From an uncultured Prevotella sp. (GTDB taxonomy: Bacteria > Bacteroidota > Bacteroidia > Bacteroidales > Bacteroidaceae), in NCBI GenBank assembly GCA_905233165.1, contig CAJODL010000001.1, forward strand, positions 124,001-188,000: DNA of 64,000 nt, given 5' to 3'. Below are positions 20,699 through 30,049 of this stretch, in pieces. Made by a program: the position numbers and the translations under genes. Positions within the stretch are counted from its first letter, which is position 1. Each line of letters opens with the position of its first letter. Below the pieces are notes generated by a model. The model saw nothing but the letters and a program-made list of their open reading frames with translations, searched no databases and had not been told where the DNA came from.

Positions 20699-23052
20699 AA
20701 CAATGCTATGTTATAAGCTATGAAAGATACTATGTAAGCTATGAGACATTGGAAGAAGACAACAGCCAAAGCATCTTTGTTGCCCAATTCCCGACGAATA
20801 GCAGCTATTGCAGCAACACAAGGAGTGTAGAGCAAGCTGAATACAAGTAATGATATTACTGCAGGGATTGAAAGGATAGATGCTATTGGGGTGTTTTCTC
20901 CAAACAATACTGTTAATGTTGACACCACACTCTCCTTTGCCAGGAAACCACTTACAAGAGAAGTGCAAATACGCCAATCATCAAGTCCTATAGGAGCCAA
21001 AAGATGTGATATCATAGAAGCTGCCACACCAAGAATACTCTGTGATTCGTCTTCCACAACATGCAGTTGGAAAGAGAAACTCTGCAGGAACCATATAATG
21101 ATTGTGGCACAGAAGATAACAGTAAAAGCCCTCTGCAGGAAGTCTCGAGCCTTTTCCCACAACAACATAAAGGTTGTCTTTACTGACGGCAGGCGATAGT
21201 TTGGCAATTCCATCACAAAAGGCACTGCCTCACCACGAAATACTCCATGCTTCATAATAAAGGCTGCTATAATACCTACCAAAATACCAAGAAGGTATAA
21301 GCCACACATCACCCATGCAGCATTCTCAGGGAAGAAGACAGCACAGAAGAAAGCATAGATAGGAAGCTTTGCTGTACAAGACATGAAAGGAATAAGGGTG
21401 ACAGAAAGTCGCCTGTCTCGCCTTGAAGGAAGGGTGCGCGAAGACATCACAGCAGGAACAGAACAGCCAAAGCCAATAAGCAAAGGCACTATACTTCTGC
21501 CAGAAAGGCCTATCTTTCTTAAAGACTTATCCATCACAAAGGCTATTCGAGCCATATATCCAGTATCCTCAAGCATTGAGAGGAAGAAGAACAGCACAAC
21601 AATGATAGGAACAAAGGATGCTACTGTTCCAACACCAGCATATACACCATCTATTATGAGGGAGCGAACCCAATCTTCTACTTTCCAGGAGATAAGGGTC
21701 TCATCACTTATTTGGGTAAACCAATCGATGAATTCCTCAAGCCACTCTTGCATTGTTCCTCCCAAAAGGTCGAATGTAAGCCAGAAGATGATTGCCATAA
21801 TGAGGAAAAAAGCAGGCAAAGCAGTCCATTTGCCAGTAAGAATCTTATCTATGGCAGCAGAACGAATGGCTTCCTTACTCTTCTTGGGGTGTACGACAGT
21901 ATTGGCACAAAGATTCTCAATGAAGGAATATCTCATATCAGCCATAGCAGCAGCTCTGTCCATACCTCTCTCCTCCTCCATCTGCTTTCTGATATGCTCT
22001 ATTGTCTCTTCTTCATTCTTTGACAATCCCAAAGCTTTTTCTATAGAGGCATCACCTTCCACCAACTTAGCAGCAGCAAAGCGAATAGGAAAATGTACAT
22101 TCTCAGCATGATCTTCTATCAGGTGCATTATGGCGTGAAGGCATCTGTGTACTGCTCCACCATGATCCTGAGGAGAACAGAAGTCCTGACGGGCTGGAGA
22201 CTCCTGATATCGTGCCACATGGATAGCATGTTCTATAAGCTCGCTGACACCTTGATTCTTGCTTGCTGAAATAGGAATGACAGGCAATCCTAATGTCTTC
22301 TCCATCGCATTGACGAGAATGGTACCTCCATTTCCTTCCATTTCATCCATGAAATTGAGGGCAAGCACCATAGGAATATTCAATTCCATCAGTTGCATTG
22401 TGAGATATAGGTTTCTCTCAATATTTGTGGCATCAACAATATTTATGATGCAAGAAACAGGATTGTAGGAAGCATTAGGCTTTGTAGGACCTATTATGAA
22501 CTCCCTGCTTATCACCTCCTCTTGTGTGTAAGGCGAAAGGGAATATATTCCTGGTAAATCTGTTACCTCTGTATTCTTATATCCCCTGATGACACCCATT
22601 TTCCTATCAACAGTAACTCCTGGGAAGTTTCCCACATGCTGATTTGCTCCTGTCAGCTGATTGAAGAGTGTTGTCTTTCCACAATTCTGATTACCTACTA
22701 AGGCAAACCTCAGCAAAGTATTCTCTGGTAGAGGATTCTCATGTGTAGCATCATGAAAACGTCCACCCTCACCAAGGCCCGGGTGTTCCAGGATAGTATG
22801 CTCTGGATCTGTCTTCTCTGGTATCTCAACATCTGCAACAACAGTTATCTTTGCTGCATCAGCCTTTCTCAAAGTTAAAGAATAACCATGCAGATGTATC
22901 TGCAGAGGGTCTCCCATCGGAGCATACTTCTCAATTTTGACGATAGCACCAGGGATAAGTCCCATATCAAGGAAGTGCTGACGAAGAGCTCCTTCGCCTC
23001 CTACCTGGGTTATGAGGGCATTTTTGCCAATATGGATTTTGTCGAGTGTCAT
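20695..23052 (-). CDS. feoB: Ferrous iron transporter, FeoA-FeoB fusion
   Basis: A 785-aa fusion. The start at 23052 (MTLDKIHIGKNALI) is preferred over 23136 because that longer start would lie upstream of the -7 box at 23064-23072. Residues 1-75 form a FeoA SH3-like domain. A G domain follows with G1 GNQNCGKTT, G3 DLPGIYSLSPYTQEE and G4 NFMDE, then a GDI-like helical segment and a C-terminal Fe2+ channel domain with Gate motifs (FGCSVPAVMSSRTLPSRRDR, LLYTPCVAAIAAIRRE). It imports Fe(II) across the inner membrane. FeoA fused to FeoB is usual in Bacteroidetes. It is cotranscribed with the overlapping Cys-rich gene. Confidence 0.97.
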   Translation of the reverse strand: MTLDKIHIGKNALITQVGGEGALRQHFLDMGLIPGAIVKIEKYAPMGDPLQIHLHGYSLTLRKADAAKITVVADVEIPEKTDPEHTILEHPGLGEGGRFHDATHENPLPENTLLRFALVGNQNCGKTTLFNQLTGANQHVGNFPGVTVDRKMGVIRGYKNTEVTDLPGIYSLSPYTQEEVISREFIIGPTKPNASYNPVSCIINIVDATNIERNLYLTMQLMELNIPMVLALNFMDEMEGNGGTILVNAMEKTLGLPVIPISASKNQGVSELIEHAIHVARYQESPARQDFCSPQDHGGAVHRCLHAIMHLIEDHAENVHFPIRFAAAKLVEGDASIEKALGLSKNEEETIEHIRKQMEEERGMDRAAAMADMRYSFIENLCANTVVHPKKSKEAIRSAAIDKILTGKWTALPAFFLIMAIIFWLTFDLLGGTMQEWLEEFIDWFTQISDETLISWKVEDWVRSLIIDGVYAGVGTVASFVPIIVVLFFFLSMLEDTGYMARIAFVMDKSLRKIGLSGRSIVPLLIGFGCSVPAVMSSRTLPSRRDRRLSVTLIPFMSCTAKLPIYAFFCAVFFPENAAWVMCGLYLLGILVGIIAAFIMKHGVFRGEAVPFVMELPNYRLPSVKTTFMLLWEKARDFLQRAFTVIFCATIIIWFLQSFSFQLHVVEDESQSILGVAASMISHLLAPIGLDDWRICTSLVSGFLAKESVVSTLTVLFGENTPIASILSIPAVISLLVFSLLYTPCVAAIAAIRRELGNKDALAVVFFQCLIAYIVSFIAYNIALL

Positions 23053-23063
23053 ATTTTGGATGT

Positions 23064-23072
23064 GCAAAAGTA
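23064..23072 (-). promoter_or_regulatory. -7 box of the feo operon
   Basis: Minus strand TACTTTTGC, 12 bp from the feoB start, with TTG about 20 nt upstream. The leader would be very short. No obvious Fur-type palindrome was identified by eye. Confidence 0.6.
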
Positions 23073-23146
23073 GGAAAAAAATGGGATAATAGCAACGAAA
23101 AATCAAAAAAATACCTAAAAATAATGATAGAACCATATAAATTTAG

Positions 23147-23154
23147 TACCTTTG
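23147..23154 (+). promoter_or_regulatory. -7 box of the MaoC-like gene
   Basis: TACCTTTG followed by C, 34 bp upstream of the ATG at 23188. Confidence 0.65.
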
Positions 23155-23187
23155 CAGAAGAAAATCAATTAAAATAATAGTCACATT

Positions 23188-23649
23188 ATGTTAACAATTA
23201 CCAGTTATGAAGATTTTGCTCAATATGAGGGCAAAGTTCTTGGAACATCCGATTATGTTCAACTTACTCAGGAGAGAATAAACCTTTTTGCTGATGCAAC
23301 CCTTGACCACCAATGGATTCATGTGGACACAGAGCGAGCAAAGACAGAGAGCCAGTTTGGAACTACCATAGCTCATGGATACCTTACTCTTAGTGTCCTG
23401 CCATATCTCTGGGGACAGATAGTAGATGTGCAGAATGTCAAGATGCTTGTCAACTATGGTATCGACAAGATGAAGTTCGGACAGCCAGTATTGTCTGGCC
23501 AGAGCCTCAACCTCACAACTTCCTTACAAAGCATCGTAAACCTTCGTGGTGCAGTAAAGACAGAGGTGAAGTTTACCATGAATGTAAAGGAAACAGGTAA
23601 AAAAGCTATTGAGGGTATCGCTATTTTCATCTACTATTTTAACAATTAG
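23188..23649 (+). CDS. MaoC-like hot-dog fold enoyl-CoA hydratase
   Basis: A 153-aa single hot-dog-domain protein with the hydratase 2 motif DHQWIHVDTERA followed by TIAHGYLTLS; the Asp/His pair would be catalytic. The family hydrates trans-2-enoyl-CoA (or ACP) to the (R)-3-hydroxy product. The pathway here is not evident, since neighbours are feoB and topA. It has its own promoter and a strong terminator (23706-23740), so it is a one-gene unit. Confidence 0.85.
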   Translation: MLTITSYEDFAQYEGKVLGTSDYVQLTQERINLFADATLDHQWIHVDTERAKTESQFGTTIAHGYLTLSVLPYLWGQIVDVQNVKMLVNYGIDKMKFGQPVLSGQSLNLTTSLQSIVNLRGAVKTEVKFTMNVKETGKKAIEGIAIFIYYFNN

Positions 23650-23686
23650 TATATACACACATACGTATGCGTGTGCGTAATCGCGT
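23650..23686. other. Alternating purine-pyrimidine tract
   Basis: Immediately after the MaoC stop the sequence is an almost unbroken alternation (TATATACACACATACGTATG then CGTGTGCG and related steps) centred on the palindrome TACGTA. Such tracts can adopt left-handed or cruciform DNA. It lies just upstream of an intrinsic terminator. Confidence 0.7.
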
Positions 23687-23705
23687 GCGCTTTATTAGAA
23701 AGAAT

Positions 23706-23740
23706 TCCGAAAAGAAAAAAACTTTTCGGACTTTTTTTTT
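23706..23740 (+). terminator. Terminator after the MaoC gene
   Basis: Stem TCCGAAAAG / CTTTTCGGA with an A-rich loop, followed by C and nine T residues. A very good intrinsic terminator. Confidence 0.92.
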
Positions 23741-23790
23741 ATTTTTTTGCAAAACTATATATATAATAAGGTGGATTAATTCAAACTTAA

Positions 23791-23798
23791 TACCTTTG
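23791..23798 (+). promoter_or_regulatory. -7 box of topA
   Basis: TACCTTTG followed by CA, 30 bp upstream of the topA ATG; no clear TTTG at -33. Confidence 0.6.
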
Positions 23799-23827
23799 CA
23801 TCCGCAATTTTAAAATTTAAAGCAGAT

Positions 23828-26128
23828 ATGCAAGAGAACTTAGTAATTGTAGAGAGTCCTGCAAAGGCAAAGACTATTGAAAGATTTCTTGGTAAAGACT
23901 ATAAGGTGATGTCCAGCTATGGACACATTCGTGACTTGAAGAAGAAGGAAATCAGTATTGATATGAATTCTTTGGAACCTGTCTATGAGATTCCAGAAGA
24001 AAAGAAGAAAGTTGTTTCAGAACTTAAGAGCAATGCCAAGAAGGCAAAGAAGATATGGCTGGCTTCCGATGAAGACCGTGAAGGAGAAGCTATCTCTTGG
24101 CACCTTTGTGAGGTGTTGGGCCTTGATACCAAGAATACCAACAGAATAGTATTCCATGAAATCACACGAAATGCTATCTTGGAAGCTATTGAGCATCCTC
24201 GTCATATTGACATGAATCTCGCTAATGCCCAGCAGGCACGCAGAATGTTAGATCGTCTTGTGGGCTTTAACCTTTCACCAATCCTTTGGAGAAAAGTAAA
24301 GCCATCTCTCTCAGCAGGTCGTGTACAGAGTGTGGCTGTAAGGCTTATCGTAGAACGTGAAAGAGAGATTCAGCAGTTCACCCCTGAAACATATTTCCGA
24401 GTTACTGCTACCTTCAATATTGACGGCTCAGAGATAAAGGCTGAATTGGACAAACGCTTCTCTACCCACGAAGAGGCTTTGAAGTTCTTAGAGCAATGTA
24501 AAGGTACTATCTTCACTATAGCAGAAGTACAGAAGAAACCTCTCAAGCGTACTCCTGCTCCTCCTTTTACTACCTCTACTCTTCAGCAGGAGGCAGCAAG
24601 AAAGTTAGGCTTTACTGTTTCACAAACCATGATGGTGGCACAGAGACTTTATGAAAGTGGACACATCACATACATGCGTACTGATAGTGTAAACCTTTCC
24701 AAACTCTGCATCAGCACAGCAAAAGCTGCTATAACACAGATTTTTGGTAAGGAATATAGCAAATCACGTAACTATACTACTCACTCAAAAGGTGCTCAGG
24801 AAGCCCATGAAGCTATTCGTCCTACATATATGGACAAACAGGAGATTGATGGCACAGCACAGGAGAAGAACCTTTATAACCTCATCTGGAAACGTACTGC
24901 TGCCACACAGATGGCTGATGCTGAAATAGAAAAGACATCTATTGTCATCAAGACAAAATCAAGCAAATTAACATTCGTTGCCAGCGGTGAAATCGTTACT
25001 TTTGAAGGTTTCCTGAAGGCTTATCACGAGAGCAACGACGATGAAAACGAGAATGAAGTAATAGGACAGAACATCATGCCTACATCTATAAAGAAAGGCA
25101 TGGAGGTAAAACGTGAGGAAATATCAGCTGCAGAACGTTGTACTATGGGACCTCAGAGATATACTGAAGCATCATTGGTACACAAGATGGAAGAGTTAGG
25201 TATTGGTCGTCCTTCTACTTATGCTCCTACTATCTCTACAATTCAGCAAAGAGAATATGTTGTCAGAGGCGATAAAAAGGGCAAAAATAAGACCTTTAGC
25301 ATCGATACTTTGAAAGGAGACACTATCGAGTCAACAACAAAGAAAGAGGTTGTTGGTAATGAAAAGGGAAAGCTTCTGCCAACAGATATCGGTATTGTTG
25401 TCAATGACTTCCTTATGGAATACTTCCCTGAAATCATGGACTACAACTTCACAGCCAATGTGGAGGAGAAGTTTGATGCTATCGCAGAAGGTACTGAGGA
25501 TTGGCACAGGATGCTGAAGGATTTCTACAAGCACTTCGAACCAACAGTAGAAAAGACCATGAAGGCTCGTTCTGAGCATAAGGCTGGTGAACGTATTCTT
25601 GGCACAGAACCAAAATCCGGCAAGCCTGTTTCCGTTAAAATCGGACGATATGGCCCTGTAGTACAGATTGGTTCTGCTGAAGACAAGGAAAAACCTCGCT
25701 TTGCACAGATGCCAAAGGAGTATTCTCTTGAGACAATTACTCTTGAAGATGCCCTTGACCTCTTCAAACTGCCTCGTAACTTAGGAAAGTTTGAGAATTC
25801 TGATGTTGTTATCGGAACAGGACGCTTTGGAGCTTATATCGTACATAATAAGAAGTATGTAACCCTTCCAAAGAAGATGGATCCTATGACAATTACCTTC
25901 GAAGAGGCTGTTGCCCTTATTGAAGAGAGCAGAAACGAGGAGAAGAAACGTCATATAAAGACCTTCGAGGAAGATGCCAATATGGAGGTAATGAATGGCA
26001 GATATGGTCCTTATATCACTTATGAAGGAAAGAACTACAGACTTCCTAAGGCTCTGCACAGCAAGGCTGCTGAACTTTCCTATGAGGAATGTATGAATAT
26101 CGTCAACAAGGAAAAAGAACGTAGCTAA
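23828..26128 (+). CDS. topA: DNA topoisomerase I
   Basis: A 766-aa type IA topoisomerase that relaxes negative supercoils. The N-terminal Toprim domain (VIVESPAKAKTIERFLG, then the DxDxE-like ASDEDREGEAISWH) is followed by the RMLDRLVGFNLSPILWRKV and SAGRVQSVA blocks and the active-site Tyr in GHITYMRTDSVNLS. The C-terminus has Toprim-C-like repeats with GRYGPV and GRFGAYI instead of Cys4 zinc ribbons. That zinc-free tail is common in this phylum. The aroK ATG follows 4 bp after the stop, so topA-aroK-speA are probably cotranscribed. Confidence 0.97.
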   Translation: MQENLVIVESPAKAKTIERFLGKDYKVMSSYGHIRDLKKKEISIDMNSLEPVYEIPEEKKKVVSELKSNAKKAKKIWLASDEDREGEAISWHLCEVLGLDTKNTNRIVFHEITRNAILEAIEHPRHIDMNLANAQQARRMLDRLVGFNLSPILWRKVKPSLSAGRVQSVAVRLIVEREREIQQFTPETYFRVTATFNIDGSEIKAELDKRFSTHEEALKFLEQCKGTIFTIAEVQKKPLKRTPAPPFTTSTLQQEAARKLGFTVSQTMMVAQRLYESGHITYMRTDSVNLSKLCISTAKAAITQIFGKEYSKSRNYTTHSKGAQEAHEAIRPTYMDKQEIDGTAQEKNLYNLIWKRTAATQMADAEIEKTSIVIKTKSSKLTFVASGEIVTFEGFLKAYHESNDDENENEVIGQNIMPTSIKKGMEVKREEISAAERCTMGPQRYTEASLVHKMEELGIGRPSTYAPTISTIQQREYVVRGDKKGKNKTFSIDTLKGDTIESTTKKEVVGNEKGKLLPTDIGIVVNDFLMEYFPEIMDYNFTANVEEKFDAIAEGTEDWHRMLKDFYKHFEPTVEKTMKARSEHKAGERILGTEPKSGKPVSVKIGRYGPVVQIGSAEDKEKPRFAQMPKEYSLETITLEDALDLFKLPRNLGKFENSDVVIGTGRFGAYIVHNKKYVTLPKKMDPMTITFEEAVALIEESRNEEKKRHIKTFEEDANMEVMNGRYGPYITYEGKNYRLPKALHSKAAELSYEECMNIVNKEKERS

Positions 26129-26132
26129 GAAT

Positions 26133-26660
26133 ATGACCAGAATCATTCTTATCGGCTATATGGGGGCTGGTAAGACCACTATAGGTAAAATCCTCGCCAA
26201 AGACCTTGGTGTACCATTCTATGACTTAGATTGGTATATAGAAACCCGAATGCGCAAAAAGGTGAAGCAAATATTCGATGAACGTGGAGAAGAAGGTTTT
26301 CGCATCATTGAAAAAAACATGCTTCATGAAGTAGCAGAATTCGAGGATGTAGTAGTGGCATGTGGTGGAGGAACGCCTTGTTTCTTCGATAATATGGATT
26401 ACCTGGTTGGACAAGGTGATGTGGTATATCTCCGAGGAACACCTGACGTGTTGTTCAGACACCTGAAGATGGGAAAGGGAGTAAGACCTCTGCTGTTGGG
26501 TAAGAGTGATGAGGAACTTCTTGAATATATAAAGGAGAATGTAGAGAAGAGAGAAGAATTCTATATGAAAGCCAACCATATAGTGGATATTCCCTGTATG
26601 GAAGATGAAGATAAAATACTGGATACAACAGAAAAAATAAAGACAGAACTCGGCTTATGA
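26133..26660 (+). CDS. aroK: Shikimate kinase
   Basis: A 175-aa P-loop kinase making shikimate 3-phosphate in the chorismate pathway. Walker A is GYMGAGKTT near residue 10. The shikimate-binding Asp lies in FYDLDWYIE, followed by an Arg in FRIIEKN and the Gly-rich VVACGGGTP. The lid Arg lies in KGVRPLL. Length is normal for a single-domain enzyme. Its stop overlaps the speA start by 4 bp (ATGA), so translation is likely coupled. Confidence 0.96.
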   Translation: MTRIILIGYMGAGKTTIGKILAKDLGVPFYDLDWYIETRMRKKVKQIFDERGEEGFRIIEKNMLHEVAEFEDVVVACGGGTPCFFDNMDYLVGQGDVVYLRGTPDVLFRHLKMGKGVRPLLLGKSDEELLEYIKENVEKREEFYMKANHIVDIPCMEDEDKILDTTEKIKTELGL

Positions 26661-28549
26661 AGAAATGGACCATAGAAGATTCGAAAGAACTCTATAATAT
26701 CTGTGGATGGGGTACTTCCTATTTCAATATCAATGAAAAAGGAAACATGTGTGTGTCCCCTCTAAAAGATGGTGCACAAGCAGATTTGCGCGAAATCATC
26801 GACGAATTACAGCTTCGTGACATCTCAACACCAGTATTGTTACGTTTCCCTGATATTCTTGATAACCGTATCGAGAAGACTGCCTCTTGTTTCAAGAAAG
26901 CTGCAAAGGAATATGACTATAAGGGAGAGTCTTTCGTTATCTATCCTATCAAGGTTAATCAGATGCAACCTGTGGTAGAGGAGATTATCTCTCACGGAAA
27001 GAAATTCAATCTTGGCCTTGAGGCTGGTTCCAAGCCAGAACTTCATGCTGTCATAGCTGTGCAATGCCAAAGCGACAGCTTGATAATATGTAATGGCTAT
27101 AAGGACCAGGCATATATAGAACTGGCTCTTCTTGCACAAAAGATGGGCAAGCGCATCTTTATTGTTGTAGAAAAACTCAATGAAATCGATATTGTAGCAA
27201 AGGCATCAAAGAAATTAGGTGTCAAGCCAAACCTCGGCATTCGCATAAAACTGGCCTCTTCCGGCTCGGGTAAATGGGAAGAAAGTGGTGGTGACGCTTC
27301 AAAATTCGGCCTCACAGCGTCTGAGTTGCTACAGGCTCTTCAGAAACTCGATGACCTGGAGATGCATGACTGCGTAAAACTGATTCATTTCCATATCGGT
27401 TCACAGATAACAAAGATTCGACGCATACAGACTGCTCTGCGTGAAGCAGCACAATTCTATATCTCTCTCCATAAAATGGGATATAACATAGAATATGTCG
27501 ATTGTGGTGGTGGTTTAGGTGTGGATTATGACGGAACCCGCTCCAGCAATTCAGAGTCTTCTGTCAACTACAGCATTCAGGAGTATGTTAATGACTGTAT
27601 CTATACTTTTGTCGATGCTGCCGAGAAAAATGCACTCCCCCACCCTAATCTGATAACAGAATCAGGACGTTCTCTGTCTGCCCATCACAGTATTCTGGTG
27701 ATTGATGTTCTGGAAACAGCTTCTTTGCCAGAGATGCCAGAAGAATTTGAGGCAAAGGAGACAGACCATCAGTTGGTAAGGGAACTTTATGATATCTGGT
27801 GTAAGATAAATGTCCGCTCAATGCTTGAGGATTGGCATGATGCAGAACAGATACATGAAGAAGCCTTGAGTCTCTTCTCTATGGGAATGGTTGACTTGAA
27901 GACACGTGCTGAGATAGAATCTATGTATTGGAGTGTCTGTAGGGAAGTCCTTACCTTGACAAAGTCACTAAAGCACGTTCCAGAAGAGTTACGTGGCATT
28001 GACAAACTCCTTGCTGATAAGTATTTCTGCAATTTCTCTCTCTTCCAGAGTCTTCCTGATACATGGGCCATTGACCAACTCTTCCCTGTTGTTCCTCTGC
28101 AGAGACTTGATGAACGTCCTACCCGCCAGGCTACATTACAGGATATAACATGCGATAGTGACGGTAAAATCACACATTTTGTTACTGGTTCCAATGTCTC
28201 AAGCACCCTTCCTGTACATGCTCTAAAGAAAAATGAGCCTTACTATCTGGGTATCTTCCTTGTAGGAGCCTATCAGGAAATCCTTGGTGACCTGCATAAC
28301 CTCTTTGGTGATACTAATGCTGTCCACATCTCTATGCAGGACGGACATTACCATATAGATCAAATTTTTGACGGTGAAACCGTAGAAGAAGTGCTGGATT
28401 ACGTTCAGTATAATCCAAAGAAACTGGTTCGCCAACTGGAGGTTTGGGTAACAAAATCTGTTAAGCAGGGTAAGATAAGCCTTGAAGAAGGAAAAGACTT
28501 CCTTTCAAACTATCGCTCAGGCTTGTACGGATATACTTACCTTGAGTAA
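26657..28549 (+). CDS. speA: Biosynthetic arginine decarboxylase
   Basis: A 630-aa PLP enzyme of the alanine-racemase/ODC fold converting arginine to agmatine for polyamine synthesis. The PLP-Lys is in YPIKVNQMQPVVEEI; further signatures are LGLEAGSKPEL, LIHFHIGSQI, YVDCGGGLGVDYDG and ITESGRSLSAHHS. The size matches the long SpeA type. It shares 4 bp with aroK. In related genomes speA often neighbours argB; here argB is 8.5 kb away on the other strand, which suggests rearrangement (inference). Confidence 0.96.
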   Translation: MKKWTIEDSKELYNICGWGTSYFNINEKGNMCVSPLKDGAQADLREIIDELQLRDISTPVLLRFPDILDNRIEKTASCFKKAAKEYDYKGESFVIYPIKVNQMQPVVEEIISHGKKFNLGLEAGSKPELHAVIAVQCQSDSLIICNGYKDQAYIELALLAQKMGKRIFIVVEKLNEIDIVAKASKKLGVKPNLGIRIKLASSGSGKWEESGGDASKFGLTASELLQALQKLDDLEMHDCVKLIHFHIGSQITKIRRIQTALREAAQFYISLHKMGYNIEYVDCGGGLGVDYDGTRSSNSESSVNYSIQEYVNDCIYTFVDAAEKNALPHPNLITESGRSLSAHHSILVIDVLETASLPEMPEEFEAKETDHQLVRELYDIWCKINVRSMLEDWHDAEQIHEEALSLFSMGMVDLKTRAEIESMYWSVCREVLTLTKSLKHVPEELRGIDKLLADKYFCNFSLFQSLPDTWAIDQLFPVVPLQRLDERPTRQATLQDITCDSDGKITHFVTGSNVSSTLPVHALKKNEPYYLGIFLVGAYQEILGDLHNLFGDTNAVHISMQDGHYHIDQIFDGETVEEVLDYVQYNPKKLVRQLEVWVTKSVKQGKISLEEGKDFLSNYRSGLYGYTYLE

Positions 28550-28594
28550 GGTCAAAGGTCAAAGGCAACTTTTAACTCTTAACTTTTAACTCTT
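28549..28594. repeat. Heptamer-period tandem repeats between speA and the DUF4294 gene
   Basis: Two GGTCAAA-type units are followed by two exact copies of AACTTTTAACTCTT (28567-28580 and 28581-28594). They fill the whole convergent gap and touch the stop codon of the minus-strand gene. Confidence 0.85.
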
Positions 28595-29231
28595 ACAGCT
28601 GTCCTGCCTCAACGAGTCGTACTACACGCTCTGTTAGGCGGTCTTTGCCGTTGGGGTCATACTCTTTTTTCAGGCTTGCACCAAACATCCATGCAAAAGC
28701 CTGATAAAAGGCTGCCCTGGTACTGCCCAAAAAGGCCTTTACCAATTCATAGCTGGAAGAGTTTGTCTCACGATATATCAGTTTTATCAGCAGTTTTCCC
28801 TGCGAAAGTGACAACTTCTTCATGCGTGGGGTATATTCTGCTTTAATGCTCTTCTCCACATATTTCATGTGTTCTTCCCGAGCCTTCTGATTAGGTAATG
28901 TCTGGAGATATTCGTATGTCTCGAGTATTGCCCTGTTAACCTCTTTGGCAATCGGAAGTACCTTCTTCACATTTGCCACCAATCTGTTGTATGCCTGTCT
29001 CTGCTTTTCATTCTTGAATACCATAGGGCCATAGACATAGACATTGTTCATTTCAACGTATTTTATGCTGTCATTGCCCTCAAGTATCTTCCCTACCCTA
29101 ACCATAGGAACAAAAGTAGGGCTGTCCATATCGACCTGACGGTCTTCTGGATTCACCTTCTTATTTTGTGCTGATGCAGGAAGCATAGCAAAGAAAGAAA
29201 ATATTAGAAAAAAGGATAAAAATCTTTTCAC
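28593..29231 (-). CDS. DUF4294 domain-containing exported protein
   Basis: A 212-aa protein with a signal peptide (ends ASAQ). The mature part matches the Bacteroidetes DUF4294 family: YVEMNNVYVYGPMVFKNEKQ, YNRLVANVKKVLPIAKEVN and the C-terminal GKLLIKLIYRETNSSSYELVK with AFAWMFGASLKKEYDP. Function is unknown; the protein is predicted periplasmic and largely helical. A -7 box (TAACTTTGC at 29236-29244) lies just upstream of the start. Confidence 0.85.
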   Translation of the reverse strand: MKRFLSFFLIFSFFAMLPASAQNKKVNPEDRQVDMDSPTFVPMVRVGKILEGNDSIKYVEMNNVYVYGPMVFKNEKQRQAYNRLVANVKKVLPIAKEVNRAILETYEYLQTLPNQKAREEHMKYVEKSIKAEYTPRMKKLSLSQGKLLIKLIYRETNSSSYELVKAFLGSTRAAFYQAFAWMFGASLKKEYDPNGKDRLTERVVRLVEAGQL

Positions 29232-29235
29232 GGCT

Positions 29236-29244
29236 GCAAAGTTA
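29236..29244 (-). promoter_or_regulatory. -7 box of the DUF4294 gene
   Basis: Minus strand TAACTTTGC, 5-13 bp from the start codon. The implied leader is very short or absent. Confidence 0.5.
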
Positions 29245-29252
29245 CAAAATTT

Positions 29253-29280
29253 AATTCATAATGCATAATTCATAATGCAT
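29253..29280. repeat. Two exact 14-bp repeats AATTCATAATGCAT
   Basis: Perfect tandem copies at 29253-29266 and 29267-29280, built of 7-bp halves. The reverse complement of the same unit (ATGCATTATGAATT) recurs in variant form around 57912-57945, at the lgt start. Confidence 0.9.
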
Positions 29281-29329
29281 AATTTCTTAATTCTTAACTT
29301 TTACATCTCACCTCTTACCTCTATAAAGT

Positions 29330-29364
29330 AAAAGCCCCTGAGCTTCACAGCTTAGGGGGCTTTT
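29330..29364. terminator. Hairpin terminator, probably bidirectional
   Basis: AAAAGCCCCTGAGCT / AGCTTAGGGGGCTTTT around TCAC, with a bulged G and T-runs on both strands. It ends the minus-strand anti-sigma-like gene and could also stop plus-strand read-through. Confidence 0.85.
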
Positions 29365-29414
29365 GGTGTTTTAAAGAGATTGTTTGGTTAGTTTTTATCT
29401 TAAAGCATAGAAAA

Positions 29415-29873
29415 TTAATTTACTGTCTTTGGTTGGTCAACAATACTGTCTCCCTGTGCCACTGAGTTTTGATCCTGCTGCACCTTCTGCAGCATCTCAT
29501 AAGTGCGAGCCATCTGCTCCTGCTGCTGCTTCTCGGTATCAGAATAAGGCATCTGAGCTGCTTGCCCGAGGGCAAGTACTATTGCTACACATGCTGCAGC
29601 ACGCCAAAGTGGCTTGAATGAGAACCTGCGTGTCTCTGCTGATGTCTCCATGTCTATCATTCCTATCTCCTGCATGATGCGAGCATCAAAATCAGAACCG
29701 AGGGTTTCAGCATTTTTGCCGAATGACTGCTCACGGAACAACTCAACGTATTTACGCAAGTGGCTCGGAATATTCTCTTGTGCGAAGAATGCTCGGAGTA
29801 TGTTTTCTTCTTCCAGATTTGTTTCTGCTTCAAAGTAACTATCCAGAAGCTGTTCTATGTACTTATAGTCCAT
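29415..29873 (-). CDS. Anti-sigma-factor-like single-pass membrane protein
   Basis: A 152-aa protein. The start at 29873 (MDYKYIEQLLDSYFEAETNLEEE) is chosen because the region upstream of it to 30026 reads like non-coding DNA. The N-terminal 80 residues are acidic and helical. One transmembrane segment follows (about 96-114, WRAAACVAIVLALGQAA), then a Gln-rich extracytoplasmic tail. This layout, and the MDYKYIEQLL opening, resembles small proteins encoded beside ECF sigma genes in Bacteroidales. The likely partner sigma gene is at 35672-36175, 6 kb away. Anti-sigma function is an inference; there is no zinc motif. Confidence 0.65.
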   Translation of the reverse strand: MDYKYIEQLLDSYFEAETNLEEENILRAFFAQENIPSHLRKYVELFREQSFGKNAETLGSDFDARIMQEIGMIDMETSAETRRFSFKPLWRAAACVAIVLALGQAAQMPYSDTEKQQQEQMARTYEMLQKVQQDQNSVAQGDSIVDQPKTVN

Positions 29874-29981
29874 TTTTTTTGACTTTATCGATGACAAGAC
29901 GTATGGAGTTACACAAATGTTACAGATAATAGTGTTAAAAGAAGTTAACATGTCAAAATCATATATTTTCTTATCATTATC

Positions 29982-30022
29982 GGAACTATTTTTGGCTATA
30001 CATAATTTTTTTCGTTCCTTTG
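29982..30022 (+). promoter_or_regulatory. Promoter with GGAAC...GTTCC inverted repeat, upstream of the ThiD-like/AraC gene
   Basis: GGAACTATTTTTG (29982-29994) contains the -33 TTTG, and GTTCCTTTG (30014-30022) contains a -7-like TTCCTTTG with a 20-nt spacer. GGAAC (29982-29986) and GTTCC (30014-30018) are inverted and 27 bp apart. The pdxS promoter (34184-34224) has both blocks at exactly the same distance. Confidence 0.8.
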
Positions 30023-30049
30023 TCACCGAATTATGAATAAGGAATCAAA

